DNA of 64,000 nucleotides from Siphonodentalium dalli (lineage: Eukaryota; Mollusca; Scaphopoda; Gadilida; Siphonodentaliidae): contig CP136069.1 of assembly GCA_032622095.1 (NCBI GenBank), forward strand, positions 65,805,319-65,869,318, given 5' to 3'. Each line of letters opens with the position of its first letter. Positions within the stretch are counted from its first letter, which is position 1. Below are positions 34,416-48,296 of this stretch, in pieces. The notes under the pieces are model-generated. The model was given only the letters and a program-made list of their open reading frames with translations, did not search any database and was not told where the DNA came from. The translations under genes and the position numbers were made by a program.

Positions 34416-35099
34416 CAATTTGTGAATTTTCCATCTGTACAAACATTTCACCTGTCGGACATTTTGAATTGTAATGCCAGTAATAATGATCAGACTAGTT
34501 GGATCGTCAATAGACCAGTATTGAGGTAGCAGTACATAATTTCACAGGTTGTAGGGGGTCTGAAAAATAGAAAAATAAGCATCTGGGGGGGGGGGGGGGG
34601 GGGGGGGGGCATAACAGCCAGTGTAGCCTGTGTTAAATGTGTCATTACTGGTTTGAAGGTTTAATTATTTTACAAAACTGGGAAAGTTCTCAAACAAGAC
34701 AGTCAATGACTGTGGGGTCGCTCACCAGACTGCAAAGACTGATAAGACTAGGACTCTGGAGACCACAACAGTCAGAACTTTTCATAATCACTTTAAAAAA
34801 GTAGATCTAAACAGGATATGTGGCTAGAGAGGCTTCATGTATGTAGATTGGTGAATATCCATCTTGAAATTACCAACTGTACACTACTGATCACCCCCCT
34901 CCTCCAGCTCAACAAGTCCCCTCCCGACCGGGCTCCAGACTCCCAAGTCTTAGGTTGGAATTTCACAACCGACATCTCAAACTTTCTCAATTGTTGGAAA
35001 TTTCCAATCTCACAAGCGCCTTTTTATAAAACCATTTAGACATGTTTGAAACCATGGACCCAAAACATCATACATGTATGTCAGATTAATCAGTCAGGT

Positions 35100-37670
35100 A
35101 GTTCCAAGATAGATGTTTTAATGAATTTGGTATTTAAATGATTTTAATTGACACAAAAGTGTTAACTCCCCATAGCCCCGTCATTCCTTAACAGGTTGAA
35201 CTCATGTTAACAAATCTGAATCTCAGTCACTAAAGGATCCTCCATACTATATGTAAGCTAAATAGTCCAACCTCTCTTGAGAAGACATTTTAAGAATAAC
35301 TATAGAGACATACAGTTATGTCCCTGGTCCCACCCTATTTAACCTGGTGACCCCATCTGAATAAATTTGAATCCCAGACACCAAAGAACCCTTCATACTA
35401 AATATCAGTAAAATAGACCTGATGGTCCTTGTGAAGGAAGCATATTATGAGGGAAACTGTCCTTCGCTTGGCCCCTATTTGACCAGGTGACCCCATTTAA
35501 AATAATCTGAACTGGAGTCAAACAAGAACATTCCATGCTAAATAAGCCAACTAGTTCTTGGCTCTTGCAAACATATTTTAAGAATTACTATGTGGTGAAA
35601 TAGTTATGTCTCTGGCTCTGCCCTTATTTGACTTTGTGATCCCATTTTCACAAATCTGTCATCCAAGGTAATTTAATACCAAATATAATCAAAATAGGCC
35701 ATTTGATTCTTGCATAGAAGACCTACTATGGAGAGAAAGAGTAATGTAGCTGGCCTTGCACCTACTTGACCTGGTGACCCTGATTGAACAAATCTGAACC
35801 ACAATCACCACAGGAGCAAGCCTGTAAATAGTGTGCCTATTCCAACATTGTATGTGCCTGGCCTCAAGCATCACAGTGTATTGTACAATCAAGCCTTGAA
35901 ATAGTGTGATAGTGTGTCTGTCATTTGCTGAATGAGGTCCCCCAGAGGGTGACTTTAGTGACGCTATCCTGCACAGTGGGCTAGCATCACTAAATTCACC
36001 CTCTGGGGACCTCATTCTGCTAAGGCCCTCAACTGCTATGGCAGACCTAGGATAAGATTGAAGTTCCCCAGTTGAAGTTGACGTTCACCCATTGGACACC
36101 TAAATTATTAATTTTATCTTCTGCAAATTAGGGGATATAGAAACTTTCTAGAAGGGAAATGTAACTAACAACAATGTTAATTTGATACTATAGATACTTC
36201 CAAGAAGATGAGGCCTAAGCAGAATGAGGTCTCCAGAGGGTGAATTTGGTGGTGCTAGCCCACTGTGTGGGATAGCATCACTAAATTCACCCTCTGGGGA
36301 CCTCATTCTGCAAATGACAGCCATCCTATTTGCCCTGTTTGAACAATACATGATAGATTGTGCCTCTTATTAATGATTCTCTGACCTGCAAATGTCAGAC
36401 ACACTAAATTCAGGCAGTTTGTTTAAAATTGCTAGCAGTATGTTTATGCAAGCTGTCAGTGACATTTTATTCTAATCTAGATTAATGACCTGTGTTTCTC
36501 TGTCTATCCACAAAGAGATATCTGCAACTTTAATAGAACAGGTATTAATGTTGGAAGCTGGAAATGATATCCGTTGGAAGGGATGTTGGTTGGGTGTAGG
36601 CCACTGCAGGGTGGGGGTGGGTCTGGGCCATGTGGGGGGGGGATGGGTAATGGAATATTTCTGTAATTTCAGAAGATTAAAGATTCATAACTCTGCAGAT
36701 ATTATAATGGCGTCACTTTTTTCAATTTTTATAACATGCTTAAAAATAAAAAAATAAATGTTGAAAATTCCAAAAATCTGAATTTAAATTTTTTTTTTTT
36801 TTTGAGTTATGTCACTGGCTCCGCCCACATTCGACCCAGTGACCTCATTTGAACAAATCTGAATAACAGTCCCCCAAAGACCCTTTGTACCAATATGAGA
36901 GTGAATGAGAGTCACCTAGGGAACATCCACATCAAATATGAACCAATTTGGTCTTACGGTTCCAGAGGAGATGTTCAAAGAATTGTTGACGGACGGACGA
37001 GGAGTGATGACTATAGCTCCACCGGAGACTTCGTCTCAGGTGAGCTAAAAATGTCAGATTTCACTTGACATGTGTAGGCATACCCCGCATACAGTTAGAG
37101 CCAAAGTAAATGCTTCTTATTAATGATTCTCTGTCAAGAATTTGAGTAAATACATGTATTATTTTTGGGACCAGGGTGGCAGAAGCAGTGAACTTGAGTA
37201 AAGGGCGGGGGGGGGGGGGGGGGGGGGGCACAATATATATATATATATATATATATAATTGACCATGGAGTTAAATAAAACAAAAAAATTTAAATATTTT
37301 TTGGAGTTATGTCCCTGCCCACATTTGACCCAGTGACCTCATTTGAACAGATCTGAACCCCAGTCACCCAGGATCCTTCATACCAAATATGAACCCATTT
37401 GGCCTAATGGTATTTGAGAAGATGTTTAAAAGAATTACAATGGAGGGAAAGAGTTATGCCCTGGCTTCGCAACTATTTGACCCAGTGACCTCATTTGAAC
37501 AAATCTGAATGAGAGTCACCTAGGGAACATCCACATCAAATATGAACCCATTCGGTTATATGGTTCCAGAGGAGAAGATGTTTAAAGAATTGTTGATGGA
37601 CGGACGACGGACGAGGAGTGATGACTATAGCTCCACCAGAGATGAAGTCCCTGGTGAGCTAAAAAGTGGA
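35100..37670 (+). repeat. Dispersed repeat with 'gttatgtccctggc' units
   Basis: Repeated blocks of about 125 bp ('gacccagtgacctcatttga', 'caaatatgaacccatt') occur here. Copies at 36965-37050 and 37555-37665 end in 'gacggacgaggagtgatgac' then 'tatagctccacc' and 'ggtgagct'. The H6 element at 35890 interrupts it. No reading frame is conserved between units. Confidence 0.6.
35890..36341. mobile_element. H6 element
   Basis: It begins CAAGCCTTGAAATAGTGTG and has both inner and outer inverted arms. The right tip is eroded. A second small end fragment follows at 36369-36420. Confidence 0.75.
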
Positions 37671-39271
37671 AAATTTGGATACGCAACAGGATTTTCGTAT
37701 TCAGTGAAGGCCAACTTTTGTTTTATTGGTTACAGGAAAATAGCCCGATTTCTCTCCCCTGAATTCTGTGATCTGCGCTTGTAAGACATTTTTTTCAAAT
37801 TGATATAACTTTTTTTCTATTTCAAATATTTCTCAGCTCTAACATAGCTCTATCACGTGGAAGAAGCTTATTTACTGACATTCGCTCTGTGATGGTTTGT
37901 TTTTGGGTTGAAAATGGTCAATTTGAGTCAAAAAATGGGTAAAATTGAGTGTTTTGTGCGTGCAAACCAAGGGGCATAACTCAAAGAATGTTTTTACAAA
38001 GAAGCTAAAGTACAGACATATGAGTACACCTAAAATTTCTGTCGAAAATAAAACATCCTTGATGGGACCTATCCCAAAGATAATGGCGCAGCATTGATTT
38101 GAAGTACAGTACCCCCTCCAAGGTTGGCCAAAATTGCTGGAAACCGTGTATTGCTACCTGAAGAAGATATTGGAAGATACTGACGTGCAGCATGTTTCAT
38201 CCGTGGATTTTTGTCAGCGTTATTGCCCTTGTTAGATTTGGAAAATAGCCAGATTTTCCATTTGTGCAGCACCTTCAGCACATGTTGCTCAGTACCAACA
38301 GTTGGGTTTGAATATCTTATGTAATTTGTAGGATGTAATATAGGGCCCTGCGAATCGGCACCTTCCTGCTACAATCCTGCAGATTCTAAATCCGATGTTG
38401 AATCAGAAGGCAAATTTATGCTCTCAAAGTTGGTTGTGTGTTTGATCCTATAAGATATCTGGAAATTTCAGTGCAAGTATTTTTTGAAAGAAAATAACAT
38501 CGAATGCGCGATTATCTGACTGTATATTTGATTTATACATTTGCATTAAGTTTTAATAATTTTTTCAGATTATGTTTATATGGAAGATAAGTATGCAGTT
38601 TTCATTTATTCATTAATCTAGATTAAAGTTAAATCATTACGGTGACATTACCGTATAATCTGCAGACATGGTTGTGGCATGATCACATGAACTTAACTGA
38701 GGATATATTAAATATTTGCATGTAAAATTACACCCACAATCAACCAGTTTCTGAAAATGGGGTTGATAACACAATTAAAACCAGTAATACTGGATAATAA
38801 TAAAATGCTAGGCCTGCGTGTGTGCTTGTTGACGCAACATAAGTGAACAAGCCTCTGGTAATTTAGCGATATCATGGATGCATCTCTCCTAATTCATCAC
38901 CACCCTGCACAAAATTCGTAAGAATGTGTCAATGACTGGTACAAATTAGAAATTCAAAAACATTTGAAATGTATATCCGTTTGGTGTCAACACATAATCA
39001 TACCTGCGATGGCACATCAAATCTCGAATATTTACAGCCCCCTGATGTGAGATTTTGTTCTGCTAAATAATAACAATTGAGTTTCATCTAATTTTTATTC
39101 TGTTTTAATATCATTGTACATAAAGTATACAATAAATGGTATGGCCCTAAACAATATGCCAGAACAACTGGAGGTGATAATTTACAATAGTACAAAAATA
39201 CTATGCAGAAGGGCAGGCACCATCTGAATGTCTTAGATGGTTCAAAGTTAGCATTATACATTGGAAAGCTT
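37671..39271. other. Intergenic, no gene
   Basis: It contains a 'ggggcataactcaaagaatg' block like those of other dispersed repeats, and otherwise nothing. Confidence 0.45.
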
Positions 39272-39534
39272 TTAACTCTTTCATGATGGGAGCTGTGCTG
39301 GTGCAGCATTAAAGATCCTGTGCCAGCGCATTCTCTTATATATGCGAGTCTCCCATAGGGAGCCTCGCATATATAATATAATGCACTGGCTTGCAAGATC
39401 AAGGTAAATATTGTCAGGCCAATGTATTCTCTTATATATGTGAGGCTCCCTATGGGAGACTCGCACACATAAGAGAATGCATTGGCACAGGGTTTTCACA
39501 AAATTTCAGGAAGCTCCAGTCATGGAAGGGTTAA
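39272..39534. mobile_element. PB-1 element, complete
   Basis: TTAACTCTTTCATGATGGGA to 'tcatggaagggttaa', with two core hairpins. It is a good 263-bp reference copy. Confidence 0.85.
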
Positions 39535-40271
39535 AAACATGTAAAAGCCAAAATCTTTAATTGAGACCATCATAAACAGTCATCTACCAAAGTAACTGAC
39601 CATTTGAATAATGTTCCATCGGGGATATAAAATGTCATTTTGTCCAGTTTCAGACATTCAAGTAGGCCTACCCATTTACCAAATGAACCTGAATTGAATA
39701 AAATACTAATGCAATTTGAAAGTGAATTGTATATCATAAAAGGAAAACATCTGGAAAAAGTACCCAAAATGTTTTATGAAGTGAGAACAAACATAAGACA
39801 AAACCTGTTCTTTAATTGTCAAGTTAAAAAGGTAAAAATCCATTTCAATTGGAACGATAAAAACAGTGTTATTACTAATTTAACACATATAATGGAAGAC
39901 ATTAAGGACGGATAATTTAAAAAATGGACTTAGTCAATTTTTAACTGTCAAGATGATAAAATCAATAAAATACAGGAAGACATATCGAGTCAGATAAATT
40001 TCAGGTCATTCTACTCTTAGGAGACGGGCAGATTAAAAAAAAATTCTGTATTAAAGTCATTAGGTAAGCTGGTGGATGATTTAACTTAGTATGTGAAAGC
40101 AAATAGAATATTTAATTAACTCGTTTACTTTTTCTACTTCGATAATGAAGCAGTCTGATAAATTTTGGGACAATTCAAAAATATATTCCTCAAATTACAA
40201 GGCTGAAGAAACCAAAATGTCACAAACAGTGGCTAAATACTGATGTTTTTTTCAAACCTGAGGCTTGAAAG

Positions 40272-40385
40272 TACAGTAATGCCCTAAATAATCGACTCCT
40301 TAACCACAGCAGAATTATGGGTAATTTTTCTGGATTTAGTCGGAAATATGGCTTGTTGCCATTCATCGGAAAGATCTCAGTGAGT
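40272..40385. mobile_element. M1 MITE, left half only
   Basis: One arm up to the loop 'gatctcagtgag'. The second arm is absent. Confidence 0.8.
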
Positions 40386-40887
40386 ATTGTCAATTGAAAA
40401 CTTTGGCGAGTTGTGAAATTTACAATGTACCGGTATCTTTGACTTTGTCCAAATAAAAATGGAGCCATCTGGTTGATCAACCTGAATCTTAAGACTAGAA
40501 TGACTAAAAATTTTGATTGATCCGTGTATAAACTAAATGTACAATAGTAGCAAAAACAGTTGCCAGTTTTCTTACAATATGGATGAACAGTTAATTGGAT
40601 GGTTAACTAGGGCTTAATGGACCTTTTAACAGCAATGTCTTATCCTGACATAAGAGGAAACCTATATTCAGGCTACAGCGTTCATTTTTAGCTCCTCCCA
40701 CTTTTAGAAGACTTCTACTTCAAGCAGTGAATACGGTTCTTTATTTCATGCTGGATGGACATAATCTAAATATAAGTAATACATTCAGAAAGTTCAGGAC
40801 TGTCAGAATTAGATTTCATAATTGATTATTTACAAAAAATTCAACTATAATTTGACTGTAGTTGTACCAAATAATTAATTGTGAAAT

Positions 40888-40955
40888 GGTTGTCCAGTGG
40901 TTAGAATTATCAATTAGTGTGTGGAAGATAACATGAGTTCAAACTCACTCAAAAT
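40888..40955 (+). repeat. Decayed tRNA-like SINE head
   Basis: 'ttgtccagtggttagaatta' resembles the A box of the 57.7 kb SINE, and 'gagttcaaactc' resembles a B box at the expected distance. No acceptor stem is visible. Confidence 0.35.
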
Positions 40956-41174
40956 TCTTTTTTTCATGAAGAACAATGAAAATTTAATTAGCTGAAAAAT
41001 AAAAAGCCATTTAGTTTGAAATCAACATTTGAATCTGGTCCAGATGGTTATATGATAAAACTGATGTAAACTGCTCATCCATATTTACACAGTGGCAAAA
41101 ATATGGCCCCTGTAACACAACAACATGACGATGATAGTTATTACTAAGCTAATAGCTTAGTGTTCCAGGTATAG

Positions 41175-41390
41175 TACAGTAATGCCCTAAATAATCGACT
41201 CATTAACCACAGCCGAATTATGGGTAATTTTCAAGATTTAGTCGGAAATATGGCTTTTTGCCATTCATCGGAAAGATCTCAGTGAGAGCTTTCCGGTGAA
41301 TGGCAACAAGCCATATTTCCAACTAAATCCTGAAAAATTACCCATAATTCTGCTGTGGTTAATGAGTCGATTATTTAGGGCATTAGTGTA
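41175..41390. mobile_element. M1 MITE, full-length hairpin
   Basis: 216 bp with scattered substitutions. The ends pair. Confidence 0.9.
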
Positions 41391-42354
41391 TTACCGCAAT
41401 ATTCTGATTTGGATAATTCTTATGTATAAAATATCATTTGCACTGAGAAATGTTATCTTGGAGAGAATAATTGTTACTAAAAATTTACTATATTTTAAGA
41501 TGACACCTAACAAATTCACACAAAAAAAATTACTTTATGTGGTATAATCCTCCCTCATATGTGTCAAATGTGTGATTTCTATAAAATTTGCATTAGTTGT
41601 TGTAACTGGAACGCTATATACTGTCATAGCCCAAATATAACCTTTTTTATACTTAAAAGATCAATAAACAGTAATGGTTTTATAACGAAAATAAAATTCT
41701 CTCGACCTTTTCACTCAAGAGTATTGGTTCAAGTTGTTAATGTTACAGAAGCCAGAAAAATGACATCCAACACAAGACCTTCATACCATCAAATAACGCA
41801 TTGATCATTCCCACATGTCATCAAGCAATCAATTTTACTGTTCAAATCAGATATCACCACACAGATAGTGCACATCGGACATCTGGAAACTACCTCAATG
41901 GTTGACCTTGATAGGCTAATCTACAAATTAACTTGTATGCTCTTTTTTTCTTTTCTTATTGTAACATCAAAATGGCCATCATTCAATACAAATTTTGTAT
42001 TACTGTTTCTGCACGTATTCAAGGTCCTAATGTTGGATCATAAAATGACTAGATTGGTAACTAACCCACCCACACTCGCTTTCTCTCTCTTTCTCTATAA
42101 AGGTTGGTTAATAGTCCATATTGGCTTGGAAACTTACCTGGTTGCATATTACTTATTCAGGCATATTTTGTTTTTAATAAAAATTATTCTGATATGTACA
42201 GCCAATATGGCACAGAGAAAACATACTGTAATTCTTTAGTAGCTGAGCTCTGTCAATTTTCTTATTTCATTACATGACAGTTGACTAGTTTCAAAAGGAC
42301 TATAGATACTAACTTTTTAAGAAATACTATATAAATTTTAATGAAAAGAAATAT

Positions 42355-42613
42355 TTAACCCTTCCATGCTGGAGCTACCAGAAATTTTGCGGATACCCTG
42401 TGCCAATGCATTCTCTTATATGTAAGTCTCCCATAGGGAGCCTCACATATATAAGGAAATACATTGGCCTAACAATATTTAACTTGACATTGTAAGCCAG
42501 AGCATTCTCTTATATATGCGAGGCTCCCTATGGGAGACTCGCATATATATGAGAATGCACTGTCACAGGATATTTAATGCTGCACCAGTGAAGCTCCTTC
42601 ATGAAATGGTTAA
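42355..42613. mobile_element. PB-1 element, complete
   Basis: TTAACCCTTCCATGCTGGAG to 'cttcatgaaatggttaa', in the opposite orientation to 39272. Confidence 0.85.
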
Positions 42614-42710
42614 ATAATCATTACTATTATGTGCCTTTTGGCGAAATAAAACCAATGTAGATAATTTTTCTGAAGAAAATTTTATGCCATTATTAGCAGT
42701 CTCCAATTGC

Positions 42711-42842
42711 AAGTTACCTATCACTGAGGTAAATATGTTCTCAGGTTACCTATCACTGAGGTAAATATGTGCTCAGGTTACCTATCACTGAGGTAAATAT
42801 GTGCTCAGGTTACCTATCACTGAGGTAAATATGTGCTCAGGT
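42711..42842. repeat. 32-bp tandem repeat, four units
   Basis: 'ttacctatcactgaggtaaa' recurs at 42714, 42746, 42778 and 42810, nearly identical, so the array is recent. Each unit is itself partly palindromic (ttacct...aggtaa). Confidence 0.9.
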
Positions 42843-42905
42843 GAAAATGTTTTATATAAATAAAATATGTTATTTTGCAGAAGAATTTTTTTTCAATACT
42901 ACCAG

Positions 42906-43194
42906 TATAGTAATGCCCTAAATAATCGACTCCTTAACCACAGAAGAATTATGGGTAACTTTTCAGGATTTAGTCGGAAATATGACTTGTTGCCATTCAT
43001 CGGAAAGCTCTCTGTGAGAGCTTTCGGATGAATGGCAACAAGCCATATTTCCAACTTAATCCTGAAAAATTACCCATAATTCTCTGTGAGAGCTTTCGGA
43101 TGAATGGCAACAAGCCATATTTCCAACTTAATCCTGAAAAATTACCCATAATTCTGCTGTGGTTAAGGAGTCGATTATTTAGGGCATTACAGTA
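42906..43194. mobile_element. M1 MITE with 72-bp internal tandem duplication
   Basis: 'tctgtgagagctttcggatg' occurs at 43011 and 43083, so the right arm is duplicated once. The total is 289 bp. Confidence 0.9.
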
Positions 43195-44550
43195 AGTCAT
43201 CAATATTATAAACTAAGAAATATGGTAAAATGAAATATTTTACTGTTCATTTCTTTAAAAAGTTACTTTTGCAGTAAATAGTATTGCATTGCCAGTTTTC
43301 AAGGCATGCTACTACATACTTCCTGCCCTATAATTTGAGTATCTATAGTCCTAAAGATATAAATTGTTAAAATCAAGGCCAAACAAATAGCTCATCAGTA
43401 AGTAAAATTTGATAAAATTCAACCGTTATAAAACAGTCAGTTGTACAAAGATGACAAATCAACAAATATAAAAAGATTGAGGTATTAAAAGTATTTTGTG
43501 AGCATGACTAGAATAAAACTCTAGCAAATTGCATACTTGATTATTCTGTCATTAAACTGACAAATTTGACAAAGGTTTCATCAATCTGGTAACATAAAAT
43601 GGATGCGTGACAACTGTTTCCAATAACCCATCTCCCACAAATTAAAATGCTGTGTCAAACACGATTTTTCTTGATTTTGACCTTTTTATCACTAAAGGTT
43701 TTTATTTTCGCTGATCATTGTTGAAATGGCATGAAATTCCTACTTCTCAATTTACACTCTCCTGGTTGGTCTATCTTATCTGTGTGTATTTAAATGGGTC
43801 CTTTCTTTAATTTTCTTCCAGTTTTTTTTTTACCAATTTCTCATTTTACTGGTTAGTAAGTTATCTTCCAAAATTAAATTAAAAATTAAATTAAAATGAA
43901 TAACAACCCGACAGCCCGAATTAATTTTTTTATTGTTACCAGATCCATTTTGACCTAACCGATCAGAAAACTTTGCAACAGTGTGGAATCGAATAGAAGA
44001 CTGCCAAAATGAATTAGTATGCAATTTGCTTTGACGATAGTAAAATAAAGTTCAAAAGTTCGAAACAATACTGAGACTCAATATTATTGACACCTTACAA
44101 ACATACATGTATGACAAGATGAACACATTGTTGCCATTGAGCTAAATTTTATATAGAAAGTATTCTCTTTATATAGGAGAGGTGCCATTGGTTATCATGT
44201 TAGTTTGAGCTAATCTGTTATTTAGTATATAGGCGTTTTTGATATGTTGTTAACACCATGATAATAGCATGGTGTTGCCATTGTAAAGTGTCATTTGAGA
44301 AACACCAGAAGAGACAATATATGAAAAAGAAAATTCCATATAATATATATCGTCAATGCAATACTTCTTTCATAAACAATTCACTAGTTTACAATTTGTT
44401 TCAATTTAAACTTTTTTTTCAGACTCGATTGTTTATATCAGTCTGAAAAAAATTATAAAATTATGAATTTCATATATTTAAATAGACATTATGAAACAAT
44501 ATAATGCTCATCATTGGATAATACTTCCATCCATTATTTATGATTGACAT
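43195..44550. other. Intergenic between the M1 copy and the laminin 3' end
   Basis: AT-rich. No gene or repeat family is recognised. Confidence 0.5.
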
Positions 44551-44567
44551 ATCCTGCCTATAGACTT

Positions 44568-44579
44568 TTTATTTTTATT
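44568..44579 (-). promoter_or_regulatory. Putative polyadenylation signals of the laminin alpha gene
   Basis: Read on the minus strand, two overlapping-type AATAAA hexamers (44574-44579 and 44568-44573) lie about 105 bp after the stop codon. They would give a short 3' UTR. Position and sequence fit, but no transcript evidence is available. Confidence 0.5.
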
Positions 44580-44681
44580 TCTCTAGTTCATTACAGGGGC
44601 AGGTCTGAGCTATTTTTAAATTGAATTTCAAAGTAATCTCTTCGGTATTTCTCAATTATTATGCATCAAATTTCTGTTAGC

Positions 44682-44821
44682 TTAGTTTGCAGGGCATGAG
44701 TCGAATAATACGTCTCCCATTGGAATTCCTGTTGATAGGTATCTGTATGCTTCTCTAATCTTCAGGTTCCTCATACAGCCTATATAAGTACTCTTGGCCA
44801 GAACTCCCCTACTGGTGCCAG
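44682..44821 (-). CDS. LAMA: Laminin alpha terminal exon n (LG5 end, stop)
   Basis: The acceptor is attttgtag. The exon completes Ser, runs through STYIGCMRNLKIREAYRYL to DVLFDSCPAN, and ends with TAA at 44682-44684. The two cysteines form the expected LG5 disulphide pair. Confidence 0.93.
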
Positions 44822-47800
44822 CTACAAAATAGAAAGAGTATAAAGGTCATTGAAAGATTAAACAAGAATTTTTCGCATCAGAGATGCAGGGTTGAGTTGT
44901 GGTAGCTACGCAAAACATGGGCTTGGATTGAAAATGCCTTAATCGTAGATGAATATCACACACAACACTGTTGAGGAAGACATTCACATAAAAGAACCAA
45001 TTAAGGACTGTAACTCCCCTGAAAATTTGCAGTCTTGGCTGATTTTGAACTCAGTCATGACAATGTTGAGAATATCTCATATACAGAATATCAACAAGAT
45101 CAGTTGAGATTTGTTCAAGTTATCGTGCAAACATGATAAAAATTCATGAAATTGAACTAATTAAGGGCCCTAACTCCAACCGCAATAAACGGATATGGCC
45201 GTTTTTCGAATTCGATCAAGATATTATTGAGCAAGTCTCATATAACAAATATCAATGAAATCAGTCAATATCTGTTATCGCACTAAGACCTTCTGTAGAG
45301 GCCTACCCGCCCATGAACAGACCTCGCCAAAAAATTCACTAGTTCAATAGCTCAACCTGTGTAACTTTTCTAATGAAAAGCAAATAGTACATTTACTAAC
45401 ACTCGGCCTTGATGCACATGTATGAAGTTTGTGTATTATACGTGTATCCACGATCAATCAATCAATCAATACACATGCGAAGTATTTTTTGTGTATTGTG
45501 CCATTGTACATGTAGCAACAGCAGGCCATTTTTATTATTGTCTTGCTACAGTAATGCCCTAAATAATGGACTCCTTAACCACAGCAGAATTATGGGTAAC
45601 TTTTCCAACTAAATCCTGAAAAGTTACCCATAATTCTGCTATGGTTAAGGAGTCCATTATTTAGGGCATTACTGTATGATTTGATTGTTTGATAAGACAG
45701 GATCATCATTTCCTGACCTCAGGTGTCAGATTGGCATTGAGATTAAGTTGCATTGCCGAGTTGATGTAGCTGTTGGGCGACATTTCATGAAAATTTGTCA
45801 ATTTCATAAATAATACGCTCTTTTCATTGGATATTGCACATTATTTTTCACTTTCGGCATTTTAGTTTCTGGTATAGTAACATAGACGTTATATACAGCC
45901 ATTGGAAATGACCCTGCATTCTAATCAAACAGCCCATGGGGTGTAGGCCTATAAGATGATAATTGTGATATCAACTGATATAGATGACTGATGACTGATC
46001 GCCCAAAAATGGGACATGATGATACACCAGCAATTTCTTTTTGTTACAAATCAAGTTTTACGTGTGTATATCTTATGGGTACACATGTGTATAATACACA
46101 TGCTTCGTACATCTCACCATAGTTATTTCATGTTATTCTTACTTTATTATATTTATCATCATGAACATGCCTATTATCAAGCCTGCAAATAGCATGTCCC
46201 AAGATGGTAAATTTAGTGACGCTATCCCGCACAGTGGGATAGCATCACCAAATTCACCCTCTGGAACCTCATTCTGCTTGGGCCCAATCTGCTATGGTAG
46301 ATCTAGGATCAGATTGAAGTTCCCCAGTTGAAGTTGGTGATGATCACCCATTGGGTACCTCGATTATGCAGTTTATCTTCTGCAAATTAGGGGATATAGA
46401 AACTTCCCAGAAGGGAAAACGTAACTGAAAACAATGTTATTTGAGACTATAGATACTTCCCAGAAGATGAGGCCTAAGTAGAATGAGGTCTCCAGAGGGT
46501 GAATATGGTGATGATAGCCCACTGTGTGGGATAGCATCAGCAAATTCACCCTCTGGGGATCTCATTCTGCAAATGACAGACATGCTATTTGCAGTCTTGC
46601 CTATTATCTAACTGTTGTATTGTATTGGTTTCACATGAATATGGCTGGATGCTTTGGCATGCATTATTTCAACTGTATTGGGCATTTGTTAAATCACATG
46701 CATGTGTGTTTCCTTGCTTGTGCATCAATTTACTGTGCCTTGTGTATTTGATATGTTACATCATGTTGTACTTATGATGTGCTCGACTTCGTCTGGTCTA
46801 TTTAGGGATTTCTTTGTGATCACCTCCGTCTGGGCAGAATATACAGTGTTCGATTGGTCCAGAAACATGCCTATATGAGTGTATATGAGCGAGGTCAAGG
46901 TCAGGGACACAGTCGCACATGAAATTGCACCGACCCATATTGTTCCCAGGATCAAAGTTGACCTACATACCAAATTTGAGTTGGATCGGTCGAGGTCCAG
47001 AAAGATGCCTATATGAGCGTATGAGTGAGGTCAAGGACATGGTCGGACATGAAATTGGACCAACCCATATTGTTCTCGGGATCAAAGTAGGTCTACACAC
47101 CCTTTTTGAGTTGGATCGGTTCACAGCTTTTGAGTCTATAACAAACATACAGACAGACAGACAGAAGTTCCAAAATATATAGGAGATATTTGCTCACAGG
47201 CTTGAAACAATGTCATTAACGTGAAGTTTTACAAGATGGGTCTTTGATCAACTTCTCAAATCAAGAAATAGCAACTATATGCTAGAATTGATAATTTTAG
47301 TGTCTTACATGGGACGCCTCCAATGTAAAATGGTTTGTTTGTATTTATTTTAGTGACTTGCATGGGACGCTTCCAATATAGCATTGTTTGTAGCTGCATC
47401 TATATGCTAGAATTTATTATTTTGGCAGCTTACATGGGATGCTTCCGATGTAGAATGATTTGTTTGTAGTATTTATTTTAGTGACTTACATGGGACGTCT
47501 CCAATATAGAATCGTTTGTAGCTGCATCTATATGCTACAATTGATTATTTTAGTGACTTACATGGACACCTCCGATGTAGAATGGTTTGTTTTTATTTAT
47601 TTTAGTGACTTACATGGACGCCTCCGATGAAGATTGGTTTGTTTGTTTTTATTTTAGTGACTTACATGGGACGCTTCCAATGTAGAATGATTTGTTTGTA
47701 TTTATTTAAGTGACTTACACGGATGCCTCCGATGTAGAATGAATCATTTGTATTTATTTTAAAGACTTACATGGGACGCCTCCAATATAGAATGGTTTGT

Positions 47801-48250
47801 TTGTATCAGCAGATGTTGTGGAGTCATCACTTACTCCCTCCTTCATTCTAACTCCGTCGACAGTCAGTATAGCAACATTCCTATCTTTTTTTGCTGCAAC
47901 AACAAAATAATTAACATTATTATTATTATTCACATTTTATTATTCACATTTGTAGGGTGCCTATTTCAAAAAATTGTGTTCGCTTTATAATATACATGGG
48001 TCATCAATTAAATGTTTATATATAAACAATTAAACAGTTAATCATGTGAGTCTATACACAAGTTTGAACAGGTGTGTTTTAAGTAGTTTCTGGAATTCTA
48101 ACAGGTCAGGAGACTGTTCTATAGAGTTGGTGCAGTGATGCGAAAGGCTCTGTCTCATAAGGTAGAATCATCTCATAAAAATTTGATAACATATCAGGAC
48201 TAAATTTAGTATCAACACTAGTTTGAGGACCGGGGGGGGTGTGGGTGTGT

Positions 48251-48296
<46 letters not shown>

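Larger units (their letters stand above)
39535..42354. other. Intergenic, weak ORFs only
   Basis: The 91-residue plus ORF at 39640-39915 is lysine- and asparagine-rich, with stops beyond. It and the 41296-42239 ORFs could be decayed mobile-element coding sequence, but I cannot identify a family. Confidence 0.35.

Noticed and set aside
34067-34474. 135-residue plus ORF with repeated 'ILQVYG' motifs
   Set aside because: The frame is open only because a minisatellite of 50-60 bp units happens to lack stops. The units shift frame between copies.
42711-42842. CRISPR-like array
   Set aside because: Units are directly adjacent with no unique spacers, and the window is eukaryotic.
46524-47182. Overlapping ORFs on both strands
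   Set aside because: They lie in the H6 right arm and in a 136-bp duplicated dispersed repeat. No family motif is present.
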